From CAVXXB01 sp963765585 (GTDB lineage: Bacteria; Calditrichota; Calditrichia; JAJRVZ01): a DNA stretch of 64,000 nucleotides. The stretch covers positions 310,001 through 374,000 of the forward strand of contig CAVXXB010000001.1 in NCBI GenBank assembly GCA_963765585.1. The letters run 5' to 3'. The notes under the pieces were generated by a model. That model saw only the letters and a list, made by a program, of their open reading frames with translations. It was not told the DNA's origin and made no database searches. Position numbers and translations under genes: made by a program. Within the stretch, counting starts at the first letter, position 1. Every line of letters begins with the position of its first letter. Below are positions 1-8,828 of the stretch, one piece after another.

Positions 1-32
1 ATTTCTCTTTCTTCGGGTGTCTTATCTGTCAT
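1..32 (-). CDS. possible start of a downstream gene (partial)
   Basis: An ATG at 32-30 on the minus strand opens a frame reading MTDKTPEERE to the window edge. It overlaps the last codons of glyA by 11 bases. No Shine-Dalgarno sequence is visible before it and ten residues are too few to assign a family. It fits the compact operon style here but may be a chance frame. Confidence 0.2.
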   Translation of the reverse strand, partial: MTDKTPEERE

Positions 33-1332
33 TGCTAAAACTATAAAGTGGAAATTGGCTGCTTAATTCAATTACTTCGTTCAAAAGACCGGTTATTACT
101 TTTTCATCATCTATATTTTTTATCACGCGGTCTATAATCGTTGCAATTTGGACCATATCGGCTTCTTTCATGCCCTTAGTAGTAAGAGCTGCGGTTCCCA
201 AACGAATACCACTGGTTACAAATGGACTGCGTGTATCAAACGGTACCATATTTTTATTTACGGTTATGCCTGCGGCATGCAAGGCGTCTTCGGCCGCACG
301 TCCGGTAATTTCTTTTTTTGTCAGATCAACCAAAAAAACATGATTATCGGTTCCCCCGGAAACAATCTCATAGCCAAGCCGGATAAGTTCGTTACTTAAT
401 GCTTTTGCATTATTTATAATTTGCTGGGCGTATGTTTTAAATTCTGGTTTTAATGCTTCGCCAAAAGCCACCGCTTTGGCTGCAATTACATGCATTAAAG
501 GTCCGCCCTGAATTCCTGGCATGACATTGCTGTCAAAAATTTCAGACATCATTTTAACCCGGCCGGATTTTGGTGCAACAAGTCCCATCTTGTTTTCACT
601 ATCTTTACCAACCAATATAATTCCGCCACGCGGACCACGTAATGTTTTATGTGTCGTAGAAGTTACGGCATCGCAAAAAGGAATAGGCGATGGGTGCAAT
701 CCGGCGGCAATCAGGCCGGCTGGATGGGCAATATCGGCAAAAAGTATGCTGTTTGTTTCGTCGGCTATTTCACGAAATTTATCAAATTCATAAAAACGGG
801 AGTAGGCGCTGGCTCCGACAACAATCATTTCTGGCTTGTTTTCACGGGCTAATTTAGCAACTTCTCCCATATCAATGCGGCCGCTGTCTTTATCAACACC
901 ATAAGAAATAACCTGATACATTTTACCGGAAAAGTTAACCGGTGACCCATGGGTTAAATGGCCGCCATGAGCCAGGTTCATTCCAAGAATTGTAGCACCC
1001 GGTTTCAAATATGTAAAATAGACTGCCATGTTCGCCTGGCTGCCGGAATGTGGTTGTACGTTGGCATATTCACAGTTAAACAGCTTTTTAACCCTATCGC
1101 GTGCCAAATTTTCCGCAATGTCTACAAACTCACAGCCGCCATAGTACCTTTTCCCGGGATATCCCTCTGCATATTTATTGGTAAGAACGGAACCGGCAGC
1201 TTGAAGAACCGGCATACTAACAAAATTTTCTGAGGCAATTAATTCCAGTTTATTGTTTTGTCGATCCACCTCTCCGGTAATGGCATCGTAAATATCTTTG
1301 TCTGAAGATTTAATAGCATCTAACATGGACAA
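22..1332 (-). CDS. glyA: serine hydroxymethyltransferase
   Basis: Cytosolic PLP enzyme that interconverts serine plus tetrahydrofolate with glycine plus 5,10-methylene-THF, feeding one-carbon metabolism. At 436 residues it is slightly longer than most bacterial SHMTs. The N-terminal block LIASENF (about 31-37), the YAEGYPGKRYYGG block (54-66) and TSTTHKTLRGPRGG with the PLP-binding lysine at K229 are all present, as is the ADIAHPAGL segment around 199-207. The start has an AAGAGG ribosome site a few bases upstream. It follows rpiB by 4 bp and is the last clear gene of the minus-strand envelope operon. Confidence 0.97.
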   Translation of the reverse strand: MSMLDAIKSSDKDIYDAITGEVDRQNNKLELIASENFVSMPVLQAAGSVLTNKYAEGYPGKRYYGGCEFVDIAENLARDRVKKLFNCEYANVQPHSGSQANMAVYFTYLKPGATILGMNLAHGGHLTHGSPVNFSGKMYQVISYGVDKDSGRIDMGEVAKLARENKPEMIVVGASAYSRFYEFDKFREIADETNSILFADIAHPAGLIAAGLHPSPIPFCDAVTSTTHKTLRGPRGGIILVGKDSENKMGLVAPKSGRVKMMSEIFDSNVMPGIQGGPLMHVIAAKAVAFGEALKPEFKTYAQQIINNAKALSNELIRLGYEIVSGGTDNHVFLVDLTKKEITGRAAEDALHAAGITVNKNMVPFDTRSPFVTSGIRLGTAALTTKGMKEADMVQIATIIDRVIKNIDDEKVITGLLNEVIELSSQFPLYSFSNDR

Positions 1333-1336
1333 CCTC

Positions 1337-1777
1337 TTATAAACCGGTTAATCTGGATATTAAATTTATTCGGTCCTGATATTTGCCGCCCTCAAAGGAA
1401 GTATTTAACCAAACATCAACGATATCCAGGGCTTTACCCTCTGGAAGTTCTTCGCTACCCAAACATAGCACATTTGTATCGTTATATAGTCTGCTGAATT
1501 GGGCTGAATTTATCTCGGAGGCGACAACCGCGTGGACATTTTTTATTTTGTTCGCAGTAATACACATACCGATTCCGGTGCTACCGATAAGAATGCCACG
1601 ATCGTAATCTTCTTTGAAGATGGCAGAAGCTACTTTATATGCGTATTCCGCATAATCGCCTTCATTTATCTTGAAGGTACCAAAATCAGTAAAGGAAAAT
1701 CCTTTATTCTCAAGAAATTTTTTAATCGTATTTTTTAATTGGTACCCAATATTATCAGAACCCAATGCGATTTTCAA
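1337..1777 (-). CDS. rpiB: RpiB/LacAB-family sugar-phosphate isomerase with altered active site
   Basis: 146 residues, full length for the RpiB fold, alignable end to end with E. coli RpiB (SDNIGYQLK, STGIGMCITANK, SRLYNDTNVLCLGS, FEGGKYQDRI). RpiB normally interconverts ribose-5-phosphate and ribulose-5-phosphate. Here the residues known to work in the E. coli enzyme are changed: His10 is Asn9, catalytic Cys66 is Gly65, His99 is Tyr98, and the Arg-His of GGRH is Lys-Tyr. Asp8 is kept. Family membership is sure. Ribose-5-phosphate isomerase activity is doubtful; it may use another sugar phosphate or have a non-catalytic role. It lies 1 bp after the TPR gene and 4 bp before glyA. Confidence 0.85.
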   Translation of the reverse strand: MKIALGSDNIGYQLKNTIKKFLENKGFSFTDFGTFKINEGDYAEYAYKVASAIFKEDYDRGILIGSTGIGMCITANKIKNVHAVVASEINSAQFSRLYNDTNVLCLGSEELPEGKALDIVDVWLNTSFEGGKYQDRINLISRLTGL

Positions 1778-1778
1778 A

Positions 1779-3050
1779 CTACTTAATCCAGCTGGTATAG
1801 CATTTTAATTTAAGCGTTTTCCGATTCTGGTTCATAAACTTCTCTTCTTCGGTGGGCAAAACAGTCTTAAGCCCGCTCATACGTTTTTTTGCATCCGACT
1901 TAAATGCCGGATCATTAGCCGCTTTTTGATATGATTCGTATGCTTTTTGATATACCAGGCCGTCATCATATTTACGACCGCGTTTTTCCTTGTCCTGACA
2001 GAATGCCACACCTGCTTCATAAATTTCAGCGCGTGTGATATAGGCCAGACCATAGCCTGATTTTGCCTGAAGGGCTTTACCCGTCCAGTACATTGCATTG
2101 GAGAATTGATTCATGCTTTTATAGGCCGATGAGATAAAACACATGATCTCGGCGTTCTTGGGCTCTACCTCTAAAATCTTTTTATAATCAGAAATCGCTG
2201 CATTATATTGCTGTAAGCCTTCCAGGCTCATGGCCCGGAATTTGTGTGCATCAACATTCTTTGTGTCTGCTGCAAGTACTGCTGATAGCGGGTCTATTGA
2301 CTCACGATATTGTCCCTGGTCAAATGCGGTCTTGCCATATGACAATGCCATATCAAGATTCGTCGGATCCATTTTATAAGCTTGTCTCAAGGCTTCAAGC
2401 GGATCGCCATAAAAATGTTTTACATAAAGAATATATGTTTCCTGGTTTTCACTATTTTTAGGATCCATATCAATGAGTTTTTTCTGAACTTCTATTGCCC
2501 GCTCGTCTTCATCTTTATAATACAAAAATGCCAGTTTTTCTAAATATGACGCTTCGTCTGGTTTTTCTTCAACTAATTTTTCATAATGCGGAATTGCACA
2601 TCTGAATTTCCCAAGATTATCCTGAAGATAACCAGCGTAGTAGTGCAGTTGGCCGTGATCAGGATACCGTTCGAGTCCCTTATAGCAGGCAATTAATGTG
2701 CTGTCGACAATTTGAAGACTAAAATATGAATAAGCAATTTTCTGTATGGCAAGCTTTCCATATCTGCCGGTATCGTTTAGAAACACTTTCCACAAGTATG
2801 GTAGTGCTGATGGATAATTTTTGTTTTTATAATATTCACTGCCAAAACTATACCATTTTTTTACTTCCGATTCCGGCAATTCGGCATCAAAATATTTATC
2901 ATATGATGTGGCAAGTGTTTCGGGAATACATTGTACTTCTTCTGTTTCTCCCGGGAATTCATCATCATCATCAATTTGCGCCTGAACCAATCCGATTTGA
3001 ACCAGAAAAAGCATTGCCAATAATTGAATAATCCATTTTCCATTTTTCAT
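1779..3050 (-). CDS. secreted tetratricopeptide-repeat protein
   Basis: 423 residues. Residues 1-25 form a classical signal peptide ending near AQA, followed by an acidic stretch (DDDDEF). From about residue 60 to 380 there are roughly eight TPR-like helical repeats with the usual W/Y-G-Y-A-P spacing, for example SYGKTAFDQGQYRESIDPL and AAISDYKKILEVEPKN. TPR arrays of this type are scaffolds in periplasmic or outer-membrane complexes. It sits directly after the barrel protein and the lipoprotein in one operon, so the three probably act together at the envelope. No enzyme domain is visible and the specific function is unknown. Confidence 0.85.
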   Translation of the reverse strand: MKNGKWIIQLLAMLFLVQIGLVQAQIDDDDEFPGETEEVQCIPETLATSYDKYFDAELPESEVKKWYSFGSEYYKNKNYPSALPYLWKVFLNDTGRYGKLAIQKIAYSYFSLQIVDSTLIACYKGLERYPDHGQLHYYAGYLQDNLGKFRCAIPHYEKLVEEKPDEASYLEKLAFLYYKDEDERAIEVQKKLIDMDPKNSENQETYILYVKHFYGDPLEALRQAYKMDPTNLDMALSYGKTAFDQGQYRESIDPLSAVLAADTKNVDAHKFRAMSLEGLQQYNAAISDYKKILEVEPKNAEIMCFISSAYKSMNQFSNAMYWTGKALQAKSGYGLAYITRAEIYEAGVAFCQDKEKRGRKYDDGLVYQKAYESYQKAANDPAFKSDAKKRMSGLKTVLPTEEEKFMNQNRKTLKLKCYTSWIK

Positions 3051-3076
3051 GAGTAAGGCCTCCTATAAAATCCTGA

Positions 3077-4291
3077 CTAGCGATCTTGTTGAACAAACCA
3101 TAATTCGTTTGTAGATATTGAAAAATTTATCTTAAAAAACATTTCCTCTATAAAATTTAATGTTTTATCCCCCCGGCGGCCAGCTTCCATAGATATGTCC
3201 ACCCGGTTGTGATCCATATAAATTGGCAACCCCATCCCAAGGGATATACCATATTCATGAATTAGATTACCATTGGCCGTAGCATTCAACTGACCGTAAA
3301 AAGCACCTCCCCTGAGTGTCATTTTCTGGAAGTAAGATGAATACAAATCTCTTGATGGTCCTCTTTCAAAACCCGTTCCCACACGAAAACTATTATTCAT
3401 ATTTGAAATACGACGTCCATCAAGTTCGTAACCGCGTTCCCAATCCTGATAATCTGCATCGATACCGATAAGAAAACGATGACTAAATTTTATTGCCATT
3501 CCAGCTGTTACATCCATGGGTAATTGTAAATCCCGGTATCCTTCAACTGTTTTTTCAGAAGTCTGGGCGAGTTGCGTAGAATAAACCGTCGCCTGGGCCG
3601 GTAGTTTAAAACGCGCTCCCAACGCCAGCCAGCTACCAAGTTCATAATACGTACCAATCTCCACATTCATCCCATAGGCCTGGTATCTATTTTCTATATT
3701 GATATCACCATAGGCGGTATCATCATATTTAATGCTGATATTATCCGTGATTATTCCAAAGTTGAATATTGGTGCAATACTAAAAGAAAAGTTCCTTGTA
3801 AATTGATAGGCAAAAATAAGTTTTGCTTCGCTAATGGTTCCGCCAGATTTCACAGATTGTGTTGCCGGGGCACCGACACCGACATTATCAATTTGCACCC
3901 CCAGGTCTCCAACAACATAAGGAACCAATCCAATCCCAAGAGTTAATTTTCTCTTTATCAATGGCCAGGCAATAAATCCACCACGAAAATTGGCTTCAGA
4001 TAGGAAAATATCCCGGTCGTTTGCAGAAGATATATTCAATCCCTGATATTCCATATTTAAAGAAAAGGTGGTAAGTGTAAGTCTGGACCAGGTCGCAAAA
4101 TTTGATTGATTCAGACCGACAGAATCAATAACTCCCATACTAAAGCCACCCCGACCCAGCGCCGCTGTTGAATATGGATATTGGTATGTACCCAATCGGT
4201 TAGGTCCAAATCCGAAAATAGACGAAGAAGCAAAGGCTCCCTGAAAACTTAACAAGAATGTTAATATAACATAAGCTGTTTTTTTTCTCAT
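3077..4291 (-). CDS. predicted outer-membrane beta-barrel protein
   Basis: 404 residues with a signal peptide (about 1-21, ending FASS). The mature part alternates hydrophobic and polar residues in many short segments with aromatic girdles. It begins with a GFGPNRLGTYQYPYSTAALGRGG segment resembling the N-terminus of FadL/PorV-like barrels. The C-terminus ends NELWFVQQDR rather than in a terminal Phe. No named family is recognised with confidence. It follows the lipoprotein gene by 2 bp and precedes the TPR gene by 26 bp, suggesting a lipoprotein-barrel-TPR assembly in the outer membrane. Confidence 0.75.
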   Translation of the reverse strand: MRKKTAYVILTFLLSFQGAFASSSIFGFGPNRLGTYQYPYSTAALGRGGFSMGVIDSVGLNQSNFATWSRLTLTTFSLNMEYQGLNISSANDRDIFLSEANFRGGFIAWPLIKRKLTLGIGLVPYVVGDLGVQIDNVGVGAPATQSVKSGGTISEAKLIFAYQFTRNFSFSIAPIFNFGIITDNISIKYDDTAYGDINIENRYQAYGMNVEIGTYYELGSWLALGARFKLPAQATVYSTQLAQTSEKTVEGYRDLQLPMDVTAGMAIKFSHRFLIGIDADYQDWERGYELDGRRISNMNNSFRVGTGFERGPSRDLYSSYFQKMTLRGGAFYGQLNATANGNLIHEYGISLGMGLPIYMDHNRVDISMEAGRRGDKTLNFIEEMFFKINFSISTNELWFVQQDR

Positions 4292-4293
4292 GG

Positions 4294-5517
4294 CTACAGC
4301 CTTCCATCAGGATTCAGAAAGTACTCGATTATCAACCTGGGTCGCTCGTCCATCTGCGGATAATCTACTCCTTTTATAGCATAGACAGATACGTCTGTTC
4401 CTTCATTTGTGTATTGAAGAAAAAATGATCCGTGAGGAACAAATTCATTTAGTATATCCTGGATAAAATACTGGGCGGTATTTGCTCTTATCCGATCATC
4501 CAGACTTAGGCCGGAACTGTAAATTTCTGAAACAACAACATTGTGACGCGTGCTGAATAAAAAGGTTGAATCAATTTCATAGCCGGGAAGTTCATTAAAA
4601 TCTGTAGTAACATTACGCATATACATTTCATTGGTTCGACTCTCATTAATTATAGAATTAATAGAATCTTTCTCATATATAAAATTAACCGACGATAAAT
4701 TTGCGTTTCCTGGAATGGAATCAAAATTAAATTCAAAAAATGCCCGGGTGGTATAACCTGAAGAAACATATATCTTACTTTTATCGAACGTTCCGGTAAA
4801 GTCTATAAGTGAGGCATCTCTAGTTGCCGCAAGAGTATCACTTATGGTTGAGTCCTTACCCGCTTCGTGATAAACAAAAACCATTCTGGGCCATCGCGAA
4901 AAAAACAGACCTCTACGTGAGGAAAATTCACGTATAAGCCCGGTTGAAGTAAAATCCACCAAGACGCCGTGATTCTGGCCACCGTCGGTTGTATCATGCC
5001 AAATATTAAATAGTGTGGGCGGAAGTTCTATTGAAAAATCAGTATATAATGTTGTATCCTGGGATCCATGTGAAAATCCGGCTGATGTTTCAGGAGAATA
5101 ATCAATGTTGGATTTATAATCCCAGTCCGGTTCCGCATTAACAGATTCGTCCCAATGCTCTGTCACGCGGTATACCATACCTTCTAATAAACCTGTTTGT
5201 TCACCAAATTCTGATGCCGATGAAATTAATAAATGCATCTCATCCATTATTACAGAATCCGGCGGTAAAATATCAAATCTTACCAAGAATCTTGTTTCAA
5301 AATTTTGATATGAACCAAGCAATAATTTCGGACTTGATCCGGTGCTTACTTTGCCGTTTACCAGAAAAGTGTCCGACACAGCATATAGTGTATCGCTTTT
5401 TATTTCACCGTATGCCTCAAGCAGATCTTTACCCTCGTCTTTAAATGGACTCGGGTCCTGACAAGCGGTTATGACCATCACAAGAAACAATAAGAATATT
5501 TTAAATATTTTGTTCAT
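4294..5517 (-). CDS. lipoprotein with DNRLRE-like modules
   Basis: 407 residues. A lipoprotein signal peptide with lipobox VITAC puts the lipidated cysteine at about residue 19. The body holds two similar halves, each with a variable-length strand-rich module (DTFLVNGKVSTGSSPKLLLG then RFLVRFDI; later KSIYVSSGYTTRAFFEFNFDSI-like). They resemble DNRLRE domains seen in secreted proteins of this phylum. No catalytic motif is seen. It is first in the envelope operon, preceded by a 10-bp inverted repeat. Probably anchored in the outer membrane; function unknown. Confidence 0.75.
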   Translation of the reverse strand: MNKIFKIFLLFLVMVITACQDPSPFKDEGKDLLEAYGEIKSDTLYAVSDTFLVNGKVSTGSSPKLLLGSYQNFETRFLVRFDILPPDSVIMDEMHLLISSASEFGEQTGLLEGMVYRVTEHWDESVNAEPDWDYKSNIDYSPETSAGFSHGSQDTTLYTDFSIELPPTLFNIWHDTTDGGQNHGVLVDFTSTGLIREFSSRRGLFFSRWPRMVFVYHEAGKDSTISDTLAATRDASLIDFTGTFDKSKIYVSSGYTTRAFFEFNFDSIPGNANLSSVNFIYEKDSINSIINESRTNEMYMRNVTTDFNELPGYEIDSTFLFSTRHNVVVSEIYSSGLSLDDRIRANTAQYFIQDILNEFVPHGSFFLQYTNEGTDVSVYAIKGVDYPQMDERPRLIIEYFLNPDGRL

Positions 5518-5537
5518 TTTAACCTGAATTTTAAGAA

Positions 5538-5580
5538 GCGTTAAATTTAGTTATTTCCTTGTTTTATGTCAATTTAACGC
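5538..5580. repeat. perfect 10-bp inverted repeat in a short spacer
   Basis: GCGTTAAATT at 5538-5547 is mirrored exactly by AATTTAACGC at 5571-5580, with 23 bases between. It lies in the 81-bp spacer between the GmhB-like gene and the lipoprotein gene, upstream of the lipoprotein start. It lacks the GC-rich stem and T-run of a rho-independent terminator. It may be an operator or an mRNA stem-loop. Confidence 0.5.
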
Positions 5581-5598
5581 GGAGGTTCCCCAATCTTA

Positions 5599-6174
5599 CT
5601 ATATTGACTGGTTTTTTATCATTTTTGCAACCGCAAGAAGATTGTCACCGATGAGGTCTGGCTGATATTCCCAGCACCTTTTTTGATATTGATATTCACC
5701 TTTTCCATAACCTGAAAGCACCAATGCGCTTTTCATGTTCAGGTTTTTTGCAAAAACAATATCTTTATATCGGTCGCCTATCATATAGGATTGTTCAAGA
5801 TCTATATCAAATTGCCGTACGGCCTTCTCAATCATGCCCGGTTTTGGCTTCCGGCAACTACAATCCAGCCGGTATTTGCCCTTTCCCTCACTTGGATGAT
5901 GAGGACAATAATATATGGCATCAATAATTGCATTTTGTGATTTCATCTCTTCAATCAGGCGTTCGTGCAATTCCAATACAAGTGATTCTTCATAATATCC
6001 ACGCGCGATACCTGACTGGTTGGTAACGACAATTACCGGCCGGTCCATATCATTAAAAATCTTTATGCTTTCTGCAACAAATGGAAAGATTACAAATCTG
6101 TCAGGGTGATTGATATACCCCATTTCTTCATTGATCGTACCATCACGATCCAAAAACACTGCTGCTTTGTTCAT
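5599..6174 (-). CDS. gmhB: HAD-family heptose/histidinol bisphosphate phosphatase (GmhB-like)
   Basis: 191 residues, the usual size for D-glycero-D-manno-heptose-1,7-bisphosphate 7-phosphatase. HAD motif I is LDRDGTIN (about residues 8-15) and motif II is VVTNQSGIARG. The zinc-knuckle residues YYCPHHP and CSCRKPKPGM that mark the GmhB subfamily are present, followed by the motif IV region MIGDRYKDI. In Gram-negatives the product feeds ADP-heptose synthesis for lipopolysaccharide. No other heptose gene is nearby, so a different sugar-bisphosphate substrate cannot be excluded. Confidence 0.85.
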   Translation of the reverse strand: MNKAAVFLDRDGTINEEMGYINHPDRFVIFPFVAESIKIFNDMDRPVIVVTNQSGIARGYYEESLVLELHERLIEEMKSQNAIIDAIYYCPHHPSEGKGKYRLDCSCRKPKPGMIEKAVRQFDIDLEQSYMIGDRYKDIVFAKNLNMKSALVLSGYGKGEYQYQKRCWEYQPDLIGDNLLAVAKMIKNQSI

Positions 6175-6305
6175 TTTATCGGCGCTTTATGGTTCTTTGG
6201 CTTTAACTCCACACGTCTTTGATTGGTTCAGAAATACCGGTGTCTGTAAGGCAGATCCTACGGATCCGGGAATGGTTTATTTATATAGTCAATTGGGTAT
6301 GCTGA

Positions 6306-7772
6306 TTATTCGCCAAGAACGGTATCGTAAATTTCCTGATACTCTTCCGTGGGTTTCTCCCAGGAGAAATCATTGCTCATTAGTCTGATACGTAGTTCTG
6401 CCCAGGTTTCTTTTTTCTTATAATACCGTAATCCGCGCTTAATGGCTTTTACTAATTCTTTTCCCGTAAATTTTTCAAAAACGATACCGTTTCCTGTGTT
6501 TTCTTCAAAATCTACTTCTGTAATTGTATCTGCCAGGCCACCTGTGTTAAAGACAACCGGCAGGGTACCATATTTCAAACTATATAATTGATTCATCCCA
6601 CAGGGCTCAAAAGCGGATGGCATCAGAAACATATCGCTTCCGGCCTCAATCATGTGGGCCAGCGTTTCATCAAAAGCTGTGTTAATGCTGATTTTCTTAG
6701 AGTGCTTTTTCTCATACTTCAGCAAGGCTTTTTCAAGCTCTGGGTCACCCGTGCCCAGGATTACCAATTGGAAATCCTGATCAATTAAATCTTCCATGGC
6801 GTCTAATAATAATTTATATCCCTTTTGTTCAACCAGTCTTGAAATCATTCCAATAACAGGAATATTTTCCTGATATGGTAAATTTACTCTTGTTAATAAA
6901 GCTTGTTTGTTTTTATCTTTACCATCAAGATCTTCAGCAGAAAACTTGAAGGGAATATATTTATCTACTTCCGGTGACCAGACACTATAATCAACACCAT
7001 TGATTATACCCGTGAAATGATCTTGCTTTTTTTGCAACTGAGACTCTAATCCGTATCCAAATTCCTTTTTACTGCTGATCTCATCTGCATATGATTTTGA
7101 TACTGTTGTAATCCAATCGGAGTAATGTATTGCCCCCTTCATCAGATTTAACTGATCATTGTGGATCAATTCATCTCCGAGAGGATCAATATCAACTTGT
7201 TTTGATACCGACTTGTCAAACACACCCTGGTAGGCAAAATTGTGTACAGTAAAAACCGTCTTGATGCCCTGTAGAAACTCATCTTCATTAAATAGCGATT
7301 TTAAGTAGATGGGGACAAGCGCAGTTTGCCAATCATTGCAATGAATAATATCCGGGCGCCAGGAAAGAATTTTTAATGTTTCCAGTACGCCACGACAAAA
7401 ATAGGCAAATCGTTGCGCATTATCAGTATAATCTTTTCCGGTATTCTGATCTGTATATAAACCCGGCCGGCCAAAAAATTCCGGGATTTCCACAAAGTAA
7501 ATCTGAACCTTACTATCCGGCAAAAATGCCGATTTCACATTTATTGTTTTGGTTTCACCATTTATCGTAACCGGAATATCCTTTAAACGAATAACTTCTC
7601 TGAGGACATATTTACGTTCGTTAATGGTTTTATATTTCGGCATGATCACCCGTACTTCATGGTTTTTCGCTTTTAAACTCTTTGGAAAAGCACCGGTTAC
7701 ATCACCAAGCCCTCCGGTTTTTGCAAAAGGAGAAACCTCTGATGCAACATACCATATTTTATACTGATTCAT
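6306..7772 (-). CDS. glgA: glycogen synthase (ADP-glucose type)
   Basis: 488 residues, GT5 family, full length. It has the N-terminal nucleotide-sugar motif KTGGLGDV (about 18-25), the starch-catalytic region HCNDWQTAL, the TVHNFAYQG block, and the C-terminal GT-B block with MPSAFEPCGMNQLYSL and TGGLADT. It extends alpha-1,4-glucan from ADP-glucose in the cytosol. No glgB, glgC or phosphorylase lies in the window. The 131-bp spacer to the GmhB-like gene shows no further gene. Confidence 0.96.
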   Translation of the reverse strand: MNQYKIWYVASEVSPFAKTGGLGDVTGAFPKSLKAKNHEVRVIMPKYKTINERKYVLREVIRLKDIPVTINGETKTINVKSAFLPDSKVQIYFVEIPEFFGRPGLYTDQNTGKDYTDNAQRFAYFCRGVLETLKILSWRPDIIHCNDWQTALVPIYLKSLFNEDEFLQGIKTVFTVHNFAYQGVFDKSVSKQVDIDPLGDELIHNDQLNLMKGAIHYSDWITTVSKSYADEISSKKEFGYGLESQLQKKQDHFTGIINGVDYSVWSPEVDKYIPFKFSAEDLDGKDKNKQALLTRVNLPYQENIPVIGMISRLVEQKGYKLLLDAMEDLIDQDFQLVILGTGDPELEKALLKYEKKHSKKISINTAFDETLAHMIEAGSDMFLMPSAFEPCGMNQLYSLKYGTLPVVFNTGGLADTITEVDFEENTGNGIVFEKFTGKELVKAIKRGLRYYKKKETWAELRIRLMSNDFSWEKPTEEYQEIYDTVLGE

Positions 7773-8078
7773 ATCTTCTCCAAGTTTCTTTCACTAATAC
7801 TAAATGGATGTTTTCCGGATAAAATTACATTCAATGATTTTTTAATTATTTATAATTTCCTGTGTTCTTGTGCGAATTGAGTACTATTGACGGTATTCTG
7901 GAAATTGTGGATACTTCTTTTGGAAGTATAACATCATTGAGAGGAATACAAAACGTGACCATTCATATCCTGCAAAGAAAATCTTATCCATAAATCTTTC
8001 TGAATTGAAAACATAAAATTTCGTATAACATTATAATTTAATTAATTTTACGTTTTGTGGCAAGCCTCTGCGGGTCTT
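7773..8078. other. 306-bp intergenic region without a recognisable gene
   Basis: AT-rich spacer upstream of glgA. The only structure noted is a small hairpin: ATACTTC at 7911-7917 and GAAGTAT at 7923-7929 with a 5-base loop. No tRNA, repeat or convincing reading frame was found. It presumably carries the glgA promoter. Confidence 0.4.
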
Positions 8079-8819
8079 TTAATTTTGCGATATGAAATTT
8101 TCTACTTCTGAAAAAATTATCTCTTTTTCCAGATCCAATGTGATTATATGGTAGGACTCTTTTAATTCAAGGATTCTTTTACTTTTTGAGGAAATATGAT
8201 TATAAATGTATTTGGCGCTCTTTGGGTGTATCACATGGTCATTCCGAGCATATATAATTAATGCCGGAGAGTAAATATCATAAAGATCATTTTTTAAATG
8301 TTGAAAAAGTCGCAATAATTCTCTGATTGATTTTAACGGTATCTTTGGGTAAGAAATTGTTTCTACATCTGCCTTGACATCCGGGCCGGTCATCTTTCTG
8401 GAATACCACATGAACGGACTGAGCGCGCCTGAAAACCGGGCTAGTTTATTTCTGAGATACAATCCCGGTGCAAGCGCAATGACGCCATTAACTTCGTAAT
8501 GCGCAGCCAAATGCATTGCCAGAGATCCGCCCATCGAAAATCCAATTACATATACTTTCTTGCAGGTCTTTCGCAATTGGAACAATTCATTTTTTGCAGC
8601 TTCAAACCATTGATACCATTTTATTTTTTTTAGGTTTTTCTCTGATGTACCGTGTCCCGGCAATAGGGGAATATGAACAGTATATCCCTTTTTATGCAAG
8701 ACTTCTCCAAGCAAATGCATATCATTCGGTGAACTTGTAAATCCATGTAAGAGCAGACAACCTGTTTGATTGCCCTGCAAATAGGAAGGTTCACATCCCG
8801 GTAGAATCTTATTTTCCAT
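8079..8819 (-). CDS. alpha/beta hydrolase, carboxylesterase/monoacylglycerol lipase type
   Basis: 246 residues, matching Est30-type carboxylesterases in size and order. The oxyanion region is LLLHGFTSSP (about 22-31), the nucleophile elbow GFSMGG carries Ser95, and the acid and base are Asp194 (ARNDHVI) and His224 (SYHIITLD). A cap helix region lies around 120-175. There is no signal peptide, so it is cytosolic. The natural substrate is unknown; acyl glycerols or short-chain esters are typical of the family. It lies 9 bp downstream of the antiporter gene and is probably co-transcribed. Confidence 0.88.
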   Translation of the reverse strand: MENKILPGCEPSYLQGNQTGCLLLHGFTSSPNDMHLLGEVLHKKGYTVHIPLLPGHGTSEKNLKKIKWYQWFEAAKNELFQLRKTCKKVYVIGFSMGGSLAMHLAAHYEVNGVIALAPGLYLRNKLARFSGALSPFMWYSRKMTGPDVKADVETISYPKIPLKSIRELLRLFQHLKNDLYDIYSPALIIYARNDHVIHPKSAKYIYNHISSKSKRILELKESYHIITLDLEKEIIFSEVENFISQN

Positions 8820-8828
8820 ACTGAATCA

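Noticed and set aside
6175..6305. A small gene or tRNA in the spacer between glgA and the GmhB-like gene
   Set aside because: No cloverleaf, no ribosome site and no frame longer than about 30 codons on the transcribed strand.
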